Origin: Chloroflexota bacterium
GTDB taxonomy: Bacteria; Chloroflexota; Dehalococcoidia; Bin125
Length of the DNA stretch: 64,000 nucleotides
Direction of reading: 5' to 3'
Assembly (NCBI GenBank): GCA_028874365.1
Contig: JAPPJZ010000021.1
Span: 1 to 64,000 of the forward strand
Shown here: one piece after another, positions 16,440 through 24,764 of the stretch
Position numbering within the stretch: position 1 is the first letter of the stretch
Layout: each line of letters begins with the position of its first letter
Notes under the pieces: model-generated
The model's database searches: none
What the model was told of the DNA's origin: nothing
Seen by the model: the letters and a program-made list of their open reading frames with translations, nothing else
Made by a program: the position numbers and the translations under genes

Positions 16440-18103
16440 GTGCCCAGACGGGCTTCCTCTTCCTCGACGATCGAGGGGTCGAGCTTCTTGAAGAGGGGCT
16501 TTGGCTTCTGGAGCTGGGCGCCGGGGCGTAGGGCGTGCATTTGCCAGCCGAGTTCGTCGATTGTGCCGTCGGTGTTGAGCATCTCGTGCAGGCGCTGGCA
16601 ACTGAAGGGGAGGTAGGGGGCGAGCGCAGTGCGGAGGGCGGCGATGACATTGAGCGCGGTGTAGAGGCTGCGGGCGGCGGCCTGTTTGTCGGTCTTGACG
16701 GCCTGCCAGGGGGCGGTCTGATCGAGGTAGCGGTTGGCTTCCTGGGCGAGGGCGAAGGCCTGCTGGATTCCCTGCCGCAGGTGGACGGCCTCGATCGATT
16801 GTCCGACCTGCTCCAGACCCGATTGGGCGCGGTCGAGCATTCGGGTGGCGTCGCGGTCGAGCGGGCCGGGGTCGGGAACCTGGGCGTCGAAGTGGCGGTT
16901 GACTAAAGAGAGCACCCGGTTGACGAGGTTGCCCCAGGTGGCGACCAGTTCGTCGTTGTTGCGGCGCAGGAACTCGGACCAGGAGAAGTCGGAGTCGGCC
17001 GTCTCGGGCATCTGGGCGGCGAGCGCGTAGCGCAGCGGGTCGGGGTCGTAGCGGGTGAGGTAGTCGTTGACCCAGACGGCCCAGCGCTGGGAGGTGCTGG
17101 CCTTGGAGCCGCTCATCGTGATGTACTGATTGGCGGGCACGTCGTAGGGCAGGTTGTAGCCGCCTGCGCCGAGCAGGATGGCGGGCCAGATGATCGTGTG
17201 GAAGGGGACGTTGTCCTTGCCGATGAAGTTGTAGATGCGGGCGTCGTCGGACTGCCAGAAGTCGCGCCAGGCTTCGGCGTCGCCGTTGGTCTGGGCCCAC
17301 TCGACGGTGGCGGACAGGTAGCCGATGACGGCTTCGAACCAGACGTAGATGCGTTTGTCGTCCCAGCCGTCGAGGGGGACGGGCACGCCCCAGTCGATGT
17401 CGCGGGTGATTGCGCGGTCCTGCAGGCCCTCGCGCAGCATGCCGCGCGAGAAGTTGATCACGTGGGTGCGCCAGAAGTCCTTGTCCTCGTTGAGCCACTC
17501 TTCGAGCGGCTGCTCGAAGGCGGTGAGGCGGAGGAAGTAGTGCTCGGAGCTGCGCAGCTCGGGCACGGCGCCGGTGTTGCGGGAGCGAGGATTGATGAGC
17601 TCGACTGCGTCGAGCTGGCGGCCGCAAGTATCGCACTGGTCGCCGCGGGCACGCGGTTCGTCGCAGTGGGGGCACTGGCCCTCGATGTAGCGGTCGGGCA
17701 GGAAGCGCTTTGCTTCGGGGTCATAGAAGAGGTCCTGCGTCTGCTTGAAGAGGTAGTCGTGCTCGAGCAGCGCGTTGAACAAACCGTGGGCGACGTCACG
17801 GTGGTTGTCGGTCATGGTCGTGGTGAAGGTGTCGAACGAGATACCCATGCCCTCCCAGGTATCGAGGATCGACTGGTGGTACTCGGCGACGACTTCTCCG
17901 GGTGTGCGGCCCTCGTCGTCGGCGCGGACGGTGATCGGGGTGCCGTGGGCGTCGGAGCCGGAGACCATGGCGACGCGATTGCCGCGGATGCGGTGGTAAC
18001 GGGCGAAAATGTCGGCGGGCAGATACGCGCCGCCGAGTTGTCCGTGGTGGATGGGTCCGTTGGCGTAGGGCCAGGCCACGCAGACGAGGATGTTGTCGCT
18101 CAT
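16436..18103 (-). CDS. metG: Methionyl-tRNA synthetase
   Basis: The 555-residue enzyme charges tRNA-Met. The catalytic domain starts VAWPYANGPIHHGQLGGAY. The HIGH signature reads HHGQ, so its last histidine is glutamine. A zinc knuckle (CPHC then CDTC, about 143-160) matches the MetRS insert. The KMSKS loop reads KASTS, within MSGSKASTS. The anticodon-binding helical domain follows; there is no C-terminal EMAP/Trbp111 domain. TAACCT at 18110-18115 stands 6 bp before the ATG, which suggests a leaderless transcript. The stop overlaps the tatD start. Confidence 0.94.
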   Translation of the reverse strand: MSDNILVCVAWPYANGPIHHGQLGGAYLPADIFARYHRIRGNRVAMVSGSDAHGTPITVRADDEGRTPGEVVAEYHQSILDTWEGMGISFDTFTTTMTDNHRDVAHGLFNALLEHDYLFKQTQDLFYDPEAKRFLPDRYIEGQCPHCDEPRARGDQCDTCGRQLDAVELINPRSRNTGAVPELRSSEHYFLRLTAFEQPLEEWLNEDKDFWRTHVINFSRGMLREGLQDRAITRDIDWGVPVPLDGWDDKRIYVWFEAVIGYLSATVEWAQTNGDAEAWRDFWQSDDARIYNFIGKDNVPFHTIIWPAILLGAGGYNLPYDVPANQYITMSGSKASTSQRWAVWVNDYLTRYDPDPLRYALAAQMPETADSDFSWSEFLRRNNDELVATWGNLVNRVLSLVNRHFDAQVPDPGPLDRDATRMLDRAQSGLEQVGQSIEAVHLRQGIQQAFALAQEANRYLDQTAPWQAVKTDKQAAARSLYTALNVIAALRTALAPYLPFSCQRLHEMLNTDGTIDELGWQMHALRPGAQLQKPKPLFKKLDPSIVEEEEARLGT

Positions 18104-18109
18104 CGTTCT

Positions 18110-18115
18110 AGGTTA
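18110..18115 (-). promoter_or_regulatory. Candidate -10 (TAACCT) for leaderless metG
   Basis: On the minus strand TAACCT is followed by 6 bases and then the metG ATG. With a start point 6-7 nt downstream the transcript would begin at the start codon. No clear -35 is seen. Confidence 0.4.
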
Positions 18116-18139
18116 GGGCCATTTCCGGTTGGGTTGGGT

Positions 18140-19054
18140 TCAAGCCGCGTCGTCGATTTTGCGGGCTTCGGCCTCCTTCTTGAGTTGGATGGCGGCGAGA
18201 CGGAGGGGGTGATTGGGCGAGTGCGGGTGGTAGTCGGTGATCCAGTCTCGGTCTGAGCGTTCGAGGATGGCGCGGATTTTGTCGGGGACGGGGTTGGGTT
18301 GGGGTTGTTCGGTCTGAGCGGGCGAATTTTGGTACTGGTCGGCGGATCTGCCGCTGTGTGCTGGGTTTTGTTGGGTTTCCTGTTCGGGCCTGTTCGCATT
18401 TGTTCGGGCGGGTTCGGCTTCATCGTTCGGGGTCGGCGGCGGTGAGGGGGACTCTGTCCTGCTCGCACTGTTGGATGCTCTGGGCCCGGCGTCGGGGCGC
18501 GGGGCGACGGAGGTCGGGCCCGGGTTGTGTTGTTGTTCGGATGTGTTCGGTTCCGTTCGGCTGGGTTCGGGAAGGAACGCGAGCGGTTGGTCGGGGTCGA
18601 GGTCCTGGGCGGGCGGGGCGGGCTGTTGCATCTGGTCGGTCTCTTCGGGGGTGGGCGGGTGCAGTCGGTCGGCTTTGGCGTAGCGGCGGCCGTAGCGGTC
18701 GACGGCGACGCCGGTCTGGAGCAGTTCGACGGAGCGGTCGGACTCGTCGCGGCGTATCTGGGGCAGGGCGGTGAGCAGGAGGCGGAGTTCATGGAGGTCG
18801 GCGCGGCGCCGGTCGTGGTGCGGGTCGTCGTGGTCGCCGAGGTGTATCAGGTTGGCGACGATCTGGTCGGCGGCGAGTTCCTGGACGAGGTCTGAGCGGA
18901 AGAGTTCGTAGTCGCGCAGGTATGCGTGGACGGTGGAGACGGAGCATTGCATGCGCTCGGCGACCTGGCGCATCGTGAGTGCCTGCATGCGGAGTTCTTG
19001 GGCTTCAAGGACTCGCGCTCGTCGGGCGGGATTGGGGTAGCTGGGGAAGGACAT
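18140..19054 (-). CDS. Orphan HTH protein with long disordered linker
   Basis: I do not recognise a named family for this 304-residue protein. Residues 1-50 look like a helix-turn-helix of the Psq/terminase-small or resolvase type (LRMQALTMRQVAERMQ, then CSVSTVHAYLRDYELF). Residues about 55-135 are helical and charged. Residues about 135-255 are low complexity, rich in Pro, Asn, Gln, Thr, Ser and Glu. The last ~45 residues (PDKIRAILERSDRDWITDYH...) look folded again. AAAGGA precedes the ATG at 19054. The promoter region carries an AGAACATATGTAC box. A DNA-binding regulator is likely; its target is unknown. Confidence 0.72.
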   Translation of the reverse strand: MSFPSYPNPARRARVLEAQELRMQALTMRQVAERMQCSVSTVHAYLRDYELFRSDLVQELAADQIVANLIHLGDHDDPHHDRRRADLHELRLLLTALPQIRRDESDRSVELLQTGVAVDRYGRRYAKADRLHPPTPEETDQMQQPAPPAQDLDPDQPLAFLPEPSRTEPNTSEQQHNPGPTSVAPRPDAGPRASNSASRTESPSPPPTPNDEAEPARTNANRPEQETQQNPAHSGRSADQYQNSPAQTEQPQPNPVPDKIRAILERSDRDWITDYHPHSPNHPLRLAAIQLKKEAEARKIDDAA

Positions 19055-19099
19055 GGCTCGGTTCCTTTGCGGGCGCTAGTTTGCGGAATGCTGGATAAT

Positions 19100-19112
19100 G
19101 TACATATGTTCT
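19100..19112 (-). promoter_or_regulatory. LexA-like box upstream of the HTH gene
   Basis: On the minus strand the site reads AGAACATATGTAC. It agrees at most positions with the Gram-positive LexA consensus CGAACRNRYGTTYG and shares AGAACAYA with the box at 29622-29635 in the comM promoter. It lies about 46 bp upstream of the HTH start codon. Confidence 0.4.
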
Positions 19113-19147
19113 TAGAAGGCAGATGTGTCGTGGGCGACTGAGCAAGT

Positions 19148-19336
19148 GGGGCGGGTGAGAGGTGGGCAGGGCAAGGGTTGGCGTGGCGATCTCGGGCTGG
19201 GCCCCGCATCAAGTGCGGGGCATCGGAGTGCGGGGCGGCCTCCCCCCGAGGGGCGGGTGAGAGGTGGGCAAGGCAAGGGTTGGCGTGGCGGTCTCGGGCT
19301 GGGCCCCGCATCAAGTGCGGGGCATCGGAGTGCGGG
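19148..19336. repeat. Tandem duplication (period 102 bp) with CCCCGCA/TGCGGGG hairpins
   Basis: The unit starting GGGGCGGGTGAGAGGTGGGC at 19148 repeats from 19250 with two or three differences, ending at the rsmI stop. Each unit holds a perfect 8-bp stem GCCCCGCA/TGCGGGGC with loop TCAAG (19201-19221 and 19303-19323). It fills the gap between rsmI and the HTH gene (both minus strand) and could end rsmI transcription. Confidence 0.8.
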
Positions 19337-20167
19337 CTATTGCTGCTGGTCGAAGGGCCAGAGGGTGTAGACCTCTCTGCGTGGTCGGCCGGACTGTTGG
19401 GCGACGTGCCGGGCGGCCTGCGAGCGGGATGCGCCCTGGGATGCGGCGTCGGCGAGAGCGTCGGCGACTTCGGCGTCGGTCCAGCGAACTGGACCGGCCC
19501 TGGGGGGAATGAGGAGGATGGTGAACTCTCCTCTTGGTTCGGGGAACGCGTCCAGCGCCTCCGAGGGCGTGCCTCTCCAGATTTCCTCGTGCAGCTTGGT
19601 CAGTTCTCTGCCGACGACCAGACGGGAATCGGGCACGGTGTCAGCGATGTCGCGGAGGGTGTCGAGGAGTCGCCGAGGTGATTCGAAGATGACGGTCTCG
19701 TCGCCTCGCTCGGCGATCTGACGAATGGCATCGCGGCGCTCGCCCTTCTTACGTGGCAGGAAGCCGTGCAGTGAGACACCGGGCGAGTCGGATCCGCTAA
19801 CCGACCAGAGCGCGATCGAAGCGGCGGGACCGGGGATCGGTATGACCTTGAGTTCGGCGTTGACGGCGGCGGCGACCAGGTTTCGGCCCGGGTCGGATAC
19901 TCCGGGCGTGCCGGCGTCGGAGACGAGGGCGACGGACTGGCCGTGTTCGATTCGTCGGATGAGCCGTTGCGGGTCGGGGCCTCGGTCGTGGTAGGGGAGA
20001 ACTGGGGTGTCGATCTCGAAGTGGCGCAGCAGGGTGAGCGCGACCGGGACGTGTTCGGCGGCGATCAGGTCGACTTCGCGCAGGATTCTGAGCGCGCGTA
20101 TGGTGATGTCCTCGAGGTTGCCGATTGGGGTGGCGACGACGTAGAGGGTGCCGGGCTCGTCGGACAT
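19337..20167 (-). CDS. rsmI: 16S rRNA (cytidine-1402-2'-O)-methyltransferase
   Basis: RsmI methylates the ribose of C1402 in 16S rRNA using SAM. I chose the ATG at 20167 (276 residues, normal length) over an upstream in-frame start. The tetrapyrrole-methylase fold motifs are clear: LYVVATPIGNLEDITIRAL at the N-terminus, VALVSDAGTPGVSDPG, PGPAASIALWSVSG and the late RRLLDTLRDI and VVGRELTKLHEE. The C-terminal tail RREVYTLWPFDQ ends against the tandem repeat. Confidence 0.95.
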   Translation of the reverse strand: MSDEPGTLYVVATPIGNLEDITIRALRILREVDLIAAEHVPVALTLLRHFEIDTPVLPYHDRGPDPQRLIRRIEHGQSVALVSDAGTPGVSDPGRNLVAAAVNAELKVIPIPGPAASIALWSVSGSDSPGVSLHGFLPRKKGERRDAIRQIAERGDETVIFESPRRLLDTLRDIADTVPDSRLVVGRELTKLHEEIWRGTPSEALDAFPEPRGEFTILLIPPRAGPVRWTDAEVADALADAASQGASRSQAARHVAQQSGRPRREVYTLWPFDQQQ

Positions 20168-20302
20168 GATGGCTATCGGGATCGTTGTTCGGTTGTTTAC
20201 CAACTGTTCGGCGGGTGTCGAGTATCTTATGCATACTGAAGCGGGCAGGACAGGCGGTCGGACACGTGCTTGCATGCACGGGACATCGGCGTCGAAGCGA
20301 AG

Positions 20303-20325
20303 GAGCGCGGCCATGTGCCGCGCTC
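20303..20325 (+). promoter_or_regulatory. Stem-loop in the guaB3 leader
   Basis: GAGCGCGGC (20303-20311), a CATGT loop and GCCGCGCTC (20317-20325) form a perfect 9-bp stem in the ~220 bp gap between divergent rsmI and guaB3. No T-run follows, so it is not an obvious terminator. I see no purine-riboswitch core. Confidence 0.4.
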
Positions 20326-20387
20326 ATGCGTTTAACGCCCGATGGGCCGCACGCCGTCTGAGCAACCAGCCGAACAGGGGGAAACCG

Positions 20388-21608
20388 ATGACGACGTTGA
20401 CACAACGCGAACCGCTGACCCCCGGCCAGGAGCTGGTGCAGGGCGCGTACGAGTCGGGGTTGGAGCCGATGCGACATCCGCGGCGCAAGTCGCTGCAGGA
20501 GGCCTACGGTTTCGACGACGTGGCGATCGTCCCGGGAGCCGTCACGATCAACCCGGAGCTGACCGATGTGTCGACGGAACTCGCCGGGCAACGGCTTGAG
20601 ATTCCGATCCTCGCGGCCGCAATGGACGCGGTGGTTGATCCGCATTTTGCGGTTGATGTCGGACGGCACGGCGGGCTGGCGGTGTTGAATCTGGAGGGAC
20701 TGCAGTGCCGCTTCGACGATCCGGCAGAGGTGCTGGAGGAGGTCGCGGCGAGCGACACCGAGACGGCAACGGAGATCCTGCAGCAGGCGTACACGGCGCC
20801 GATTCGCGATGAGCTGATCGGTTTGCGGGTGCAGCAGATCAAGGATGGCGGAGTAGCGGCGGCGGTCTCCGTGACTCCACCGAACGCCAAGCGGCTGGCA
20901 ACGGCGATCAAAGAGGCTGCACCGGATGTCTTCGTCGTGCAATCGACGGTGACCACGGCGCGGCATTACTCGCGGTCGGAGCGCGGGCTGATCCTGAGCG
21001 AACTGATCTCCGAGATGGGCATTCCGACGCTGGTCGGGAACACCGTGGGCTTTGACGCCTCGCTGGAGTTGATGGAGGAGGGGATTGCCGGGTTGCTGGT
21101 CGGCGTCGGACCTGGTGCGGCCTGCACATCGCGCGAGGTGCTCGGTATCGGCGTGCCGCAGGTATCGGCGACAATCGAGTGCGCGTACGCGCGAGATGTG
21201 TACTTCGAGCGGACCGGTCGCTATGTGCCGATCATCACCGATGGCGGGATTCGGACGGGCGGCGACTTCTGCAAGGCGTTGGTCTCGGGCGCGGATGCGG
21301 TAATGATTGGCTCGCCGTTCGCGGGCGCGCTGGAAGCGCCGGGTCGGGGATTCCACTGGGGCATGGCGACGCCGCATGCGGAACTGCCGCGTGGGGTTCG
21401 CGTGCATGTGGGTCAGCACACGACGCTTGATCGGCTGCTGTTTGGTCCGACGTCGCGGACGGACGGGACCGAGAACCTGATTGGGGCGCTGCGGACGTGC
21501 ATGGGCAGTGTTGGCGCCCAGACGATTCGTGATCTGCAGCAGACGGAGATGGTGATTGCGCCGGCGATCAAGACCGAGGGCAAGCGCTATCAGATGATGC
21601 GGGACTAG
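20388..21608 (+). CDS. guaB3: GuaB3-family IMP dehydrogenase-like protein
   Basis: GuaB3 proteins are IMPDH/GMP reductase relatives common in actinobacteria and cyanobacteria and lack CBS domains; GMP reductase activity has been proposed for the family. I chose the ATG at 20388, with AGGGGGAAA just upstream, giving 406 residues. Visible features are the N-terminal FDDVAIVPGAVTINP, AAMDAVVDPHFA, the catalytic-cysteine loop GPGAACTSREVLGIGVPQ and the phosphate-site GGIRTGGDFCKAL. A 9-bp leader hairpin lies ~65 bp upstream. Confidence 0.92.
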   Translation: MTTLTQREPLTPGQELVQGAYESGLEPMRHPRRKSLQEAYGFDDVAIVPGAVTINPELTDVSTELAGQRLEIPILAAAMDAVVDPHFAVDVGRHGGLAVLNLEGLQCRFDDPAEVLEEVAASDTETATEILQQAYTAPIRDELIGLRVQQIKDGGVAAAVSVTPPNAKRLATAIKEAAPDVFVVQSTVTTARHYSRSERGLILSELISEMGIPTLVGNTVGFDASLELMEEGIAGLLVGVGPGAACTSREVLGIGVPQVSATIECAYARDVYFERTGRYVPIITDGGIRTGGDFCKALVSGADAVMIGSPFAGALEAPGRGFHWGMATPHAELPRGVRVHVGQHTTLDRLLFGPTSRTDGTENLIGALRTCMGSVGAQTIRDLQQTEMVIAPAIKTEGKRYQMMRD

Positions 21609-21623
21609 CTTCGGGTTCGTGGG

Positions 21624-22796
21624 TTAGAGCGCTTCGTAGAAGAGGTCGAGGAGTCGGCGGGTGTGGCGGTGTTGCCAGCCCCCTCGGCCCTGGTTCATGA
21701 CATAACCCCAGCCGACTCGGGCGTCGGGGTCGGCGAAGGCGAGTGAGCCTCCTCCGCCGAAGTGACCGAAGGTTCTCGGGTTGGGGCCGAGCGGGCGCTC
21801 GGCCATGGTCATCTGAAAGCCGGAGGCGAAGCGGGTCGGTCGGCCGAGGATGCGGTCGACTCCGTAGACCTGCTCGGCGGACATTCGCTCGATCGTGGTG
21901 GGATCAAGGATGTGGACGCCGTCGAGTTGGCCGTCGGTGGCGAGGGATCCGAAGAGTCGGGCGAGGCCGCGGGCGGCTCCGTGTCCGGTGGTGGATGGGA
22001 ACTCGGCGGCGCGGTACTCGCGAGTGTTCTGGGAGCCGGGTCCGCTGGGGATGTGTGGCGGGTTGCGTCCGCCGAGGGTCTGCAGGGCGCTGGGTGGCGC
22101 GCGGCGGAAGTCCGGGGGTTGCTGGACGGGCAGCATGTCGGCGGTGCGGGCGTCGTGCTCGGGTTTTGTGCCGAAGTAGAAGTCGAGGCTGATCGGTTCG
22201 CTGAGGTCGGAGTGGAGGTGTTGGCCGATCGAGCTGCCGGTGATGCGGCGGATGACTTCGCCGATCAGGAATCCCTGGGTGTTGGAGTGATAGCCGTGAG
22301 CGTCGCCCGGTGGCCACCACGGTTCCTGCTCGGCGAGGGCGGTGGTCATCAGGTTCCAGTCGAGGAATGCTCCGGGTGGGAGTGGTCGGCGGATGGCGGC
22401 GAGGCCGCTCTGGTGGGTGAGGATCCAGCGGAAGGGGATGTCGGCCTTGCCGTTCTGGGCGAACTCGGGCCAGTAGTCGGCGACTCGGCGGTCGATATCG
22501 AGCTCGCCTCGCTCAGCCATGCGCCAGGAGAGGATGGCGCAGATGGCTTTGCCGACGGAGTAGCAGCAGACGAGGGTGTTCTCGGCCCAGGGTTTGGTGT
22601 GTTTGGCGTCGGTCCAGCCGCCGTAGAGGTCAATGACGAGCTCTCCGTTGAGGGTGACGGCGAGTGCTGCGCCGGTCTCGGAGCGGTCGACGAAGTTCTG
22701 TTGGAACTGGTCGCGGACGGCGGCGAAACGGGGATCGCAGTGGCCCCGGACGGGGGCGTCGGCAGGTGATGGCAGGTGGTTGTCGGGTTGGCTCAT
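21624..22796 (-). CDS. Serine beta-lactamase/esterase family (EstB-like) hydrolase
   Basis: The 390-residue protein belongs to the class C beta-lactamase/penicillin-binding fold, which includes esterases such as EstB. The S-x-x-K motif is SVGK (in CCYSVGKAI), the Y-x-N motif is YHSN and the third motif is HFGGGGS. There is no signal peptide, so a cytoplasmic esterase is likelier than a beta-lactamase. Its ATG overlaps the prmC stop (ATGA), putting it at the end of the hisS-prfA-prmC operon. Substrate unknown. Confidence 0.87.
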   Translation of the reverse strand: MSQPDNHLPSPADAPVRGHCDPRFAAVRDQFQQNFVDRSETGAALAVTLNGELVIDLYGGWTDAKHTKPWAENTLVCCYSVGKAICAILSWRMAERGELDIDRRVADYWPEFAQNGKADIPFRWILTHQSGLAAIRRPLPPGAFLDWNLMTTALAEQEPWWPPGDAHGYHSNTQGFLIGEVIRRITGSSIGQHLHSDLSEPISLDFYFGTKPEHDARTADMLPVQQPPDFRRAPPSALQTLGGRNPPHIPSGPGSQNTREYRAAEFPSTTGHGAARGLARLFGSLATDGQLDGVHILDPTTIERMSAEQVYGVDRILGRPTRFASGFQMTMAERPLGPNPRTFGHFGGGGSLAFADPDARVGWGYVMNQGRGGWQHRHTRRLLDLFYEAL

Positions 22797-23656
22797 CCGG
22801 CGATGATGCGCACGGCTCTGGGCTGCTGCGAGACGTCGTCGAGGACGGTGATGTCGGCGTTGGGGAGCATCTGGGCGGCGGCGTCGGCGATGGCGGATTC
22901 CTGGCCGGGATCGACCTCGAGAACGGCGATGCCGTTTGGGTGCAGACGGGATGGGAGCTGGGTGATGAGTCGGAGGATGAGCTCGGTGCCTCTGGTGCCC
23001 GGAGTGAGGGCGACGCGTGGTTCGTGTTCGGCGACTTCTGGTTCGAGGTCGTCGAGTCGGCCCTCGGGGATGTAGGGGAGATTGGCGACGACGCAGTGGA
23101 AGGGGCCGGGCAGCGGGGTGAGCAGGTCGCCCTGGACGAACGCGGCTCGCGGACGCCTGAGCAGACGCTCGGCGTTGTCGCGGGCGACGAGCAGGGCGTC
23201 GCGTGAGACGTCGCTGCAGATCAGGCTGACGCCTCGGCGGTGTCGGGCCAGGGCGATGCCAACCGCGCCGGAGCCTGCGCCGACGTCGGCGACCTGGGCC
23301 GAGCGAATTCGCGCCTGGCGCATGTGGTCGAGCGCGGCGTCGACCAGCAACTCGGATTCGGGGCGGGGAATCAGCACGTCTGGGGTGACGCGGAACTCGA
23401 GTCGGTAGAACTCGCGGGTACCCGTGATGTAGGCGAGCGGCTTGCGCGATGTGCGTTCGGCGACTGCGGCCTGGAATCGCTCCAGCGCGGCGGGATCGAC
23501 CTCGTCGGTGAGGGAGGCGTAGAGCTGCGCGCGAGTGAGTCCGGTGGCGTGTCTGAGCAGGACTTCCGCCTCGAAGCGGGCGTCGTCAATCTCCGCCTGC
23601 TCCAGCTCGACGGCACCGGAGAGCCAGATGTCGCGAAGGATCGCAGGAGTGGTCAT
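22793..23656 (-). CDS. prmC: Peptide chain release factor N5-glutamine methyltransferase
   Basis: PrmC methylates the glutamine of the GGQ motif in release factors, and its substrate gene prfA lies directly upstream in the same operon. The 287-residue protein has the N-terminal helical domain, IPRPESELLVDAAL, the SAM-binding VADVGAGSGAVGIAL and the catalytic motif NLPY (NPPY in many homologues). The start overlaps the prfA stop by 1 bp. Length is normal. Confidence 0.95.
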   Translation of the reverse strand: MTTPAILRDIWLSGAVELEQAEIDDARFEAEVLLRHATGLTRAQLYASLTDEVDPAALERFQAAVAERTSRKPLAYITGTREFYRLEFRVTPDVLIPRPESELLVDAALDHMRQARIRSAQVADVGAGSGAVGIALARHRRGVSLICSDVSRDALLVARDNAERLLRRPRAAFVQGDLLTPLPGPFHCVVANLPYIPEGRLDDLEPEVAEHEPRVALTPGTRGTELILRLITQLPSRLHPNGIAVLEVDPGQESAIADAAAQMLPNADITVLDDVSQQPRAVRIIAG

Positions 23657-24756
23657 CAGGACGCTTCCGCCAGGAGCCGCGCTTCCTCGGCCGTGGCGGC
23701 GGCGTCGATCAGCGGGTCAAGATGGCCATCGAGCAAGCCATCGAGGTCGTGGCGGGTGAGGCCGATGCGGTGGTCGGTGACGCGGTTCTCGGGGAAGTTG
23801 TAAGTGCGGATCTTCTCGGCGCGGTCGCCGGAGCCCACCTGCGAGCGGCGGAAGTCGGCTCGCTCCTGCTCAGCCGCCATACGTTGCTGCTCGTAGAGGC
23901 GGGCGCGCAGGACCGACATCGCTTTGACCTTGTTCTTGAGCTGGGAGCGCTCGTCCGTGCAGGTAACGACGATGCCGCTGGGTTCGTGGGTGAGCCGCAC
24001 TCCGGTCTGGACCTTGTTCACGTTCTGGCCGCCGGCGCCGCCGGAGTGGAACAGATCGAGGCGGATATCGGAATCATCGAGGTCGACGTCCACCTCTTCC
24101 GCTTCGGGCATGACGGCCACCGTGGCGGTTGAGGTGTGAATCCGACCCTGCGCTTCGGTTTCAGGAACCCGTTGGACGCGGTGCACGCCGGATTCGTATT
24201 TGAGCCGCGAGAACGCGCCGTTGCCCTCGATTTGGCAGATGACTTCCTTGAAGCCGCCCATGGCGTTTTCGGAGGCGCTGAGCACGTCGGTCTGCCAGCG
24301 GCGGCCCTCGGCGTAGCGGACATAGGCGCGCAGCAGGTCGGCGGCCCAGAGACCGGCTTCGTCGCCGCCTGCGCCGGCGCGGATTTCGACGATCACGTTT
24401 CGTTCGTCGTTGGGGTCGGTGGGCAGGAGCGCGCGCCTGGCGTCGGACTCCAACTGTTCGATCCTCGCTCGAAGCTCCGTGACCTCGGCCTGGGCAAACT
24501 CGCGCATTTCCTCATCGTCGGCCTCTTCGAGGACTTCTCGGGCCTGTTGCAACTCGTCGGCCGCAGCGCGGTACTCGTTCAGAAGTGCGATCTTGGCCTG
24601 CAAGGAGGCGTGTTCGCGGGCGAGTGTCTGCAAGCGGGAGGGATTGGCGGAGGTGGCGGGATCGGCCATCTCCTGCTCGATCTCGTCGAAACGCTTGCCG
24701 ACATCTTCAAGCCGGGACCACATGGCCGAGGTGTCTGATGCGGCGCTCGCAGGCAT
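23656..24756 (-). CDS. prfA: Peptide chain release factor 1
   Basis: RF1 ends translation at UAA and UAG. The 366-residue protein has the N-terminal coiled region, the anticodon-like loop region PETEAQGRIHTSTATVAV and the peptidyl-hydrolysis motif SGGAGGQNVNKV. I prefer the ATG at 24756, preceded by GAGG at a good distance (this GAGG overlaps the hisS stop), over the internal ATG at 24720. It lies between hisS and prmC in one operon. Confidence 0.96.
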   Translation of the reverse strand: MPASAASDTSAMWSRLEDVGKRFDEIEQEMADPATSANPSRLQTLAREHASLQAKIALLNEYRAAADELQQAREVLEEADDEEMREFAQAEVTELRARIEQLESDARRALLPTDPNDERNVIVEIRAGAGGDEAGLWAADLLRAYVRYAEGRRWQTDVLSASENAMGGFKEVICQIEGNGAFSRLKYESGVHRVQRVPETEAQGRIHTSTATVAVMPEAEEVDVDLDDSDIRLDLFHSGGAGGQNVNKVQTGVRLTHEPSGIVVTCTDERSQLKNKVKAMSVLRARLYEQQRMAAEQERADFRRSQVGSGDRAEKIRTYNFPENRVTDHRIGLTRHDLDGLLDGHLDPLIDAAATAEEARLLAEAS

Positions 24757-24764
24757 GGCGATCC

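Noticed and set aside
16440-17675. Upstream extension of the tatD frame
   Set aside because: The extension runs through metG in another frame and has only Arg/Pro-rich sequence. The TatD signature begins at the ATG at 16439.
19148-19336. CRISPR-like repeat
   Set aside because: There are only two long copies with 102-bp period and no spacers; it is a simple tandem duplication.
20168-20387. Purine riboswitch before guaB3
   Set aside because: The conserved three-way junction core sequences of purine aptamers are not present.
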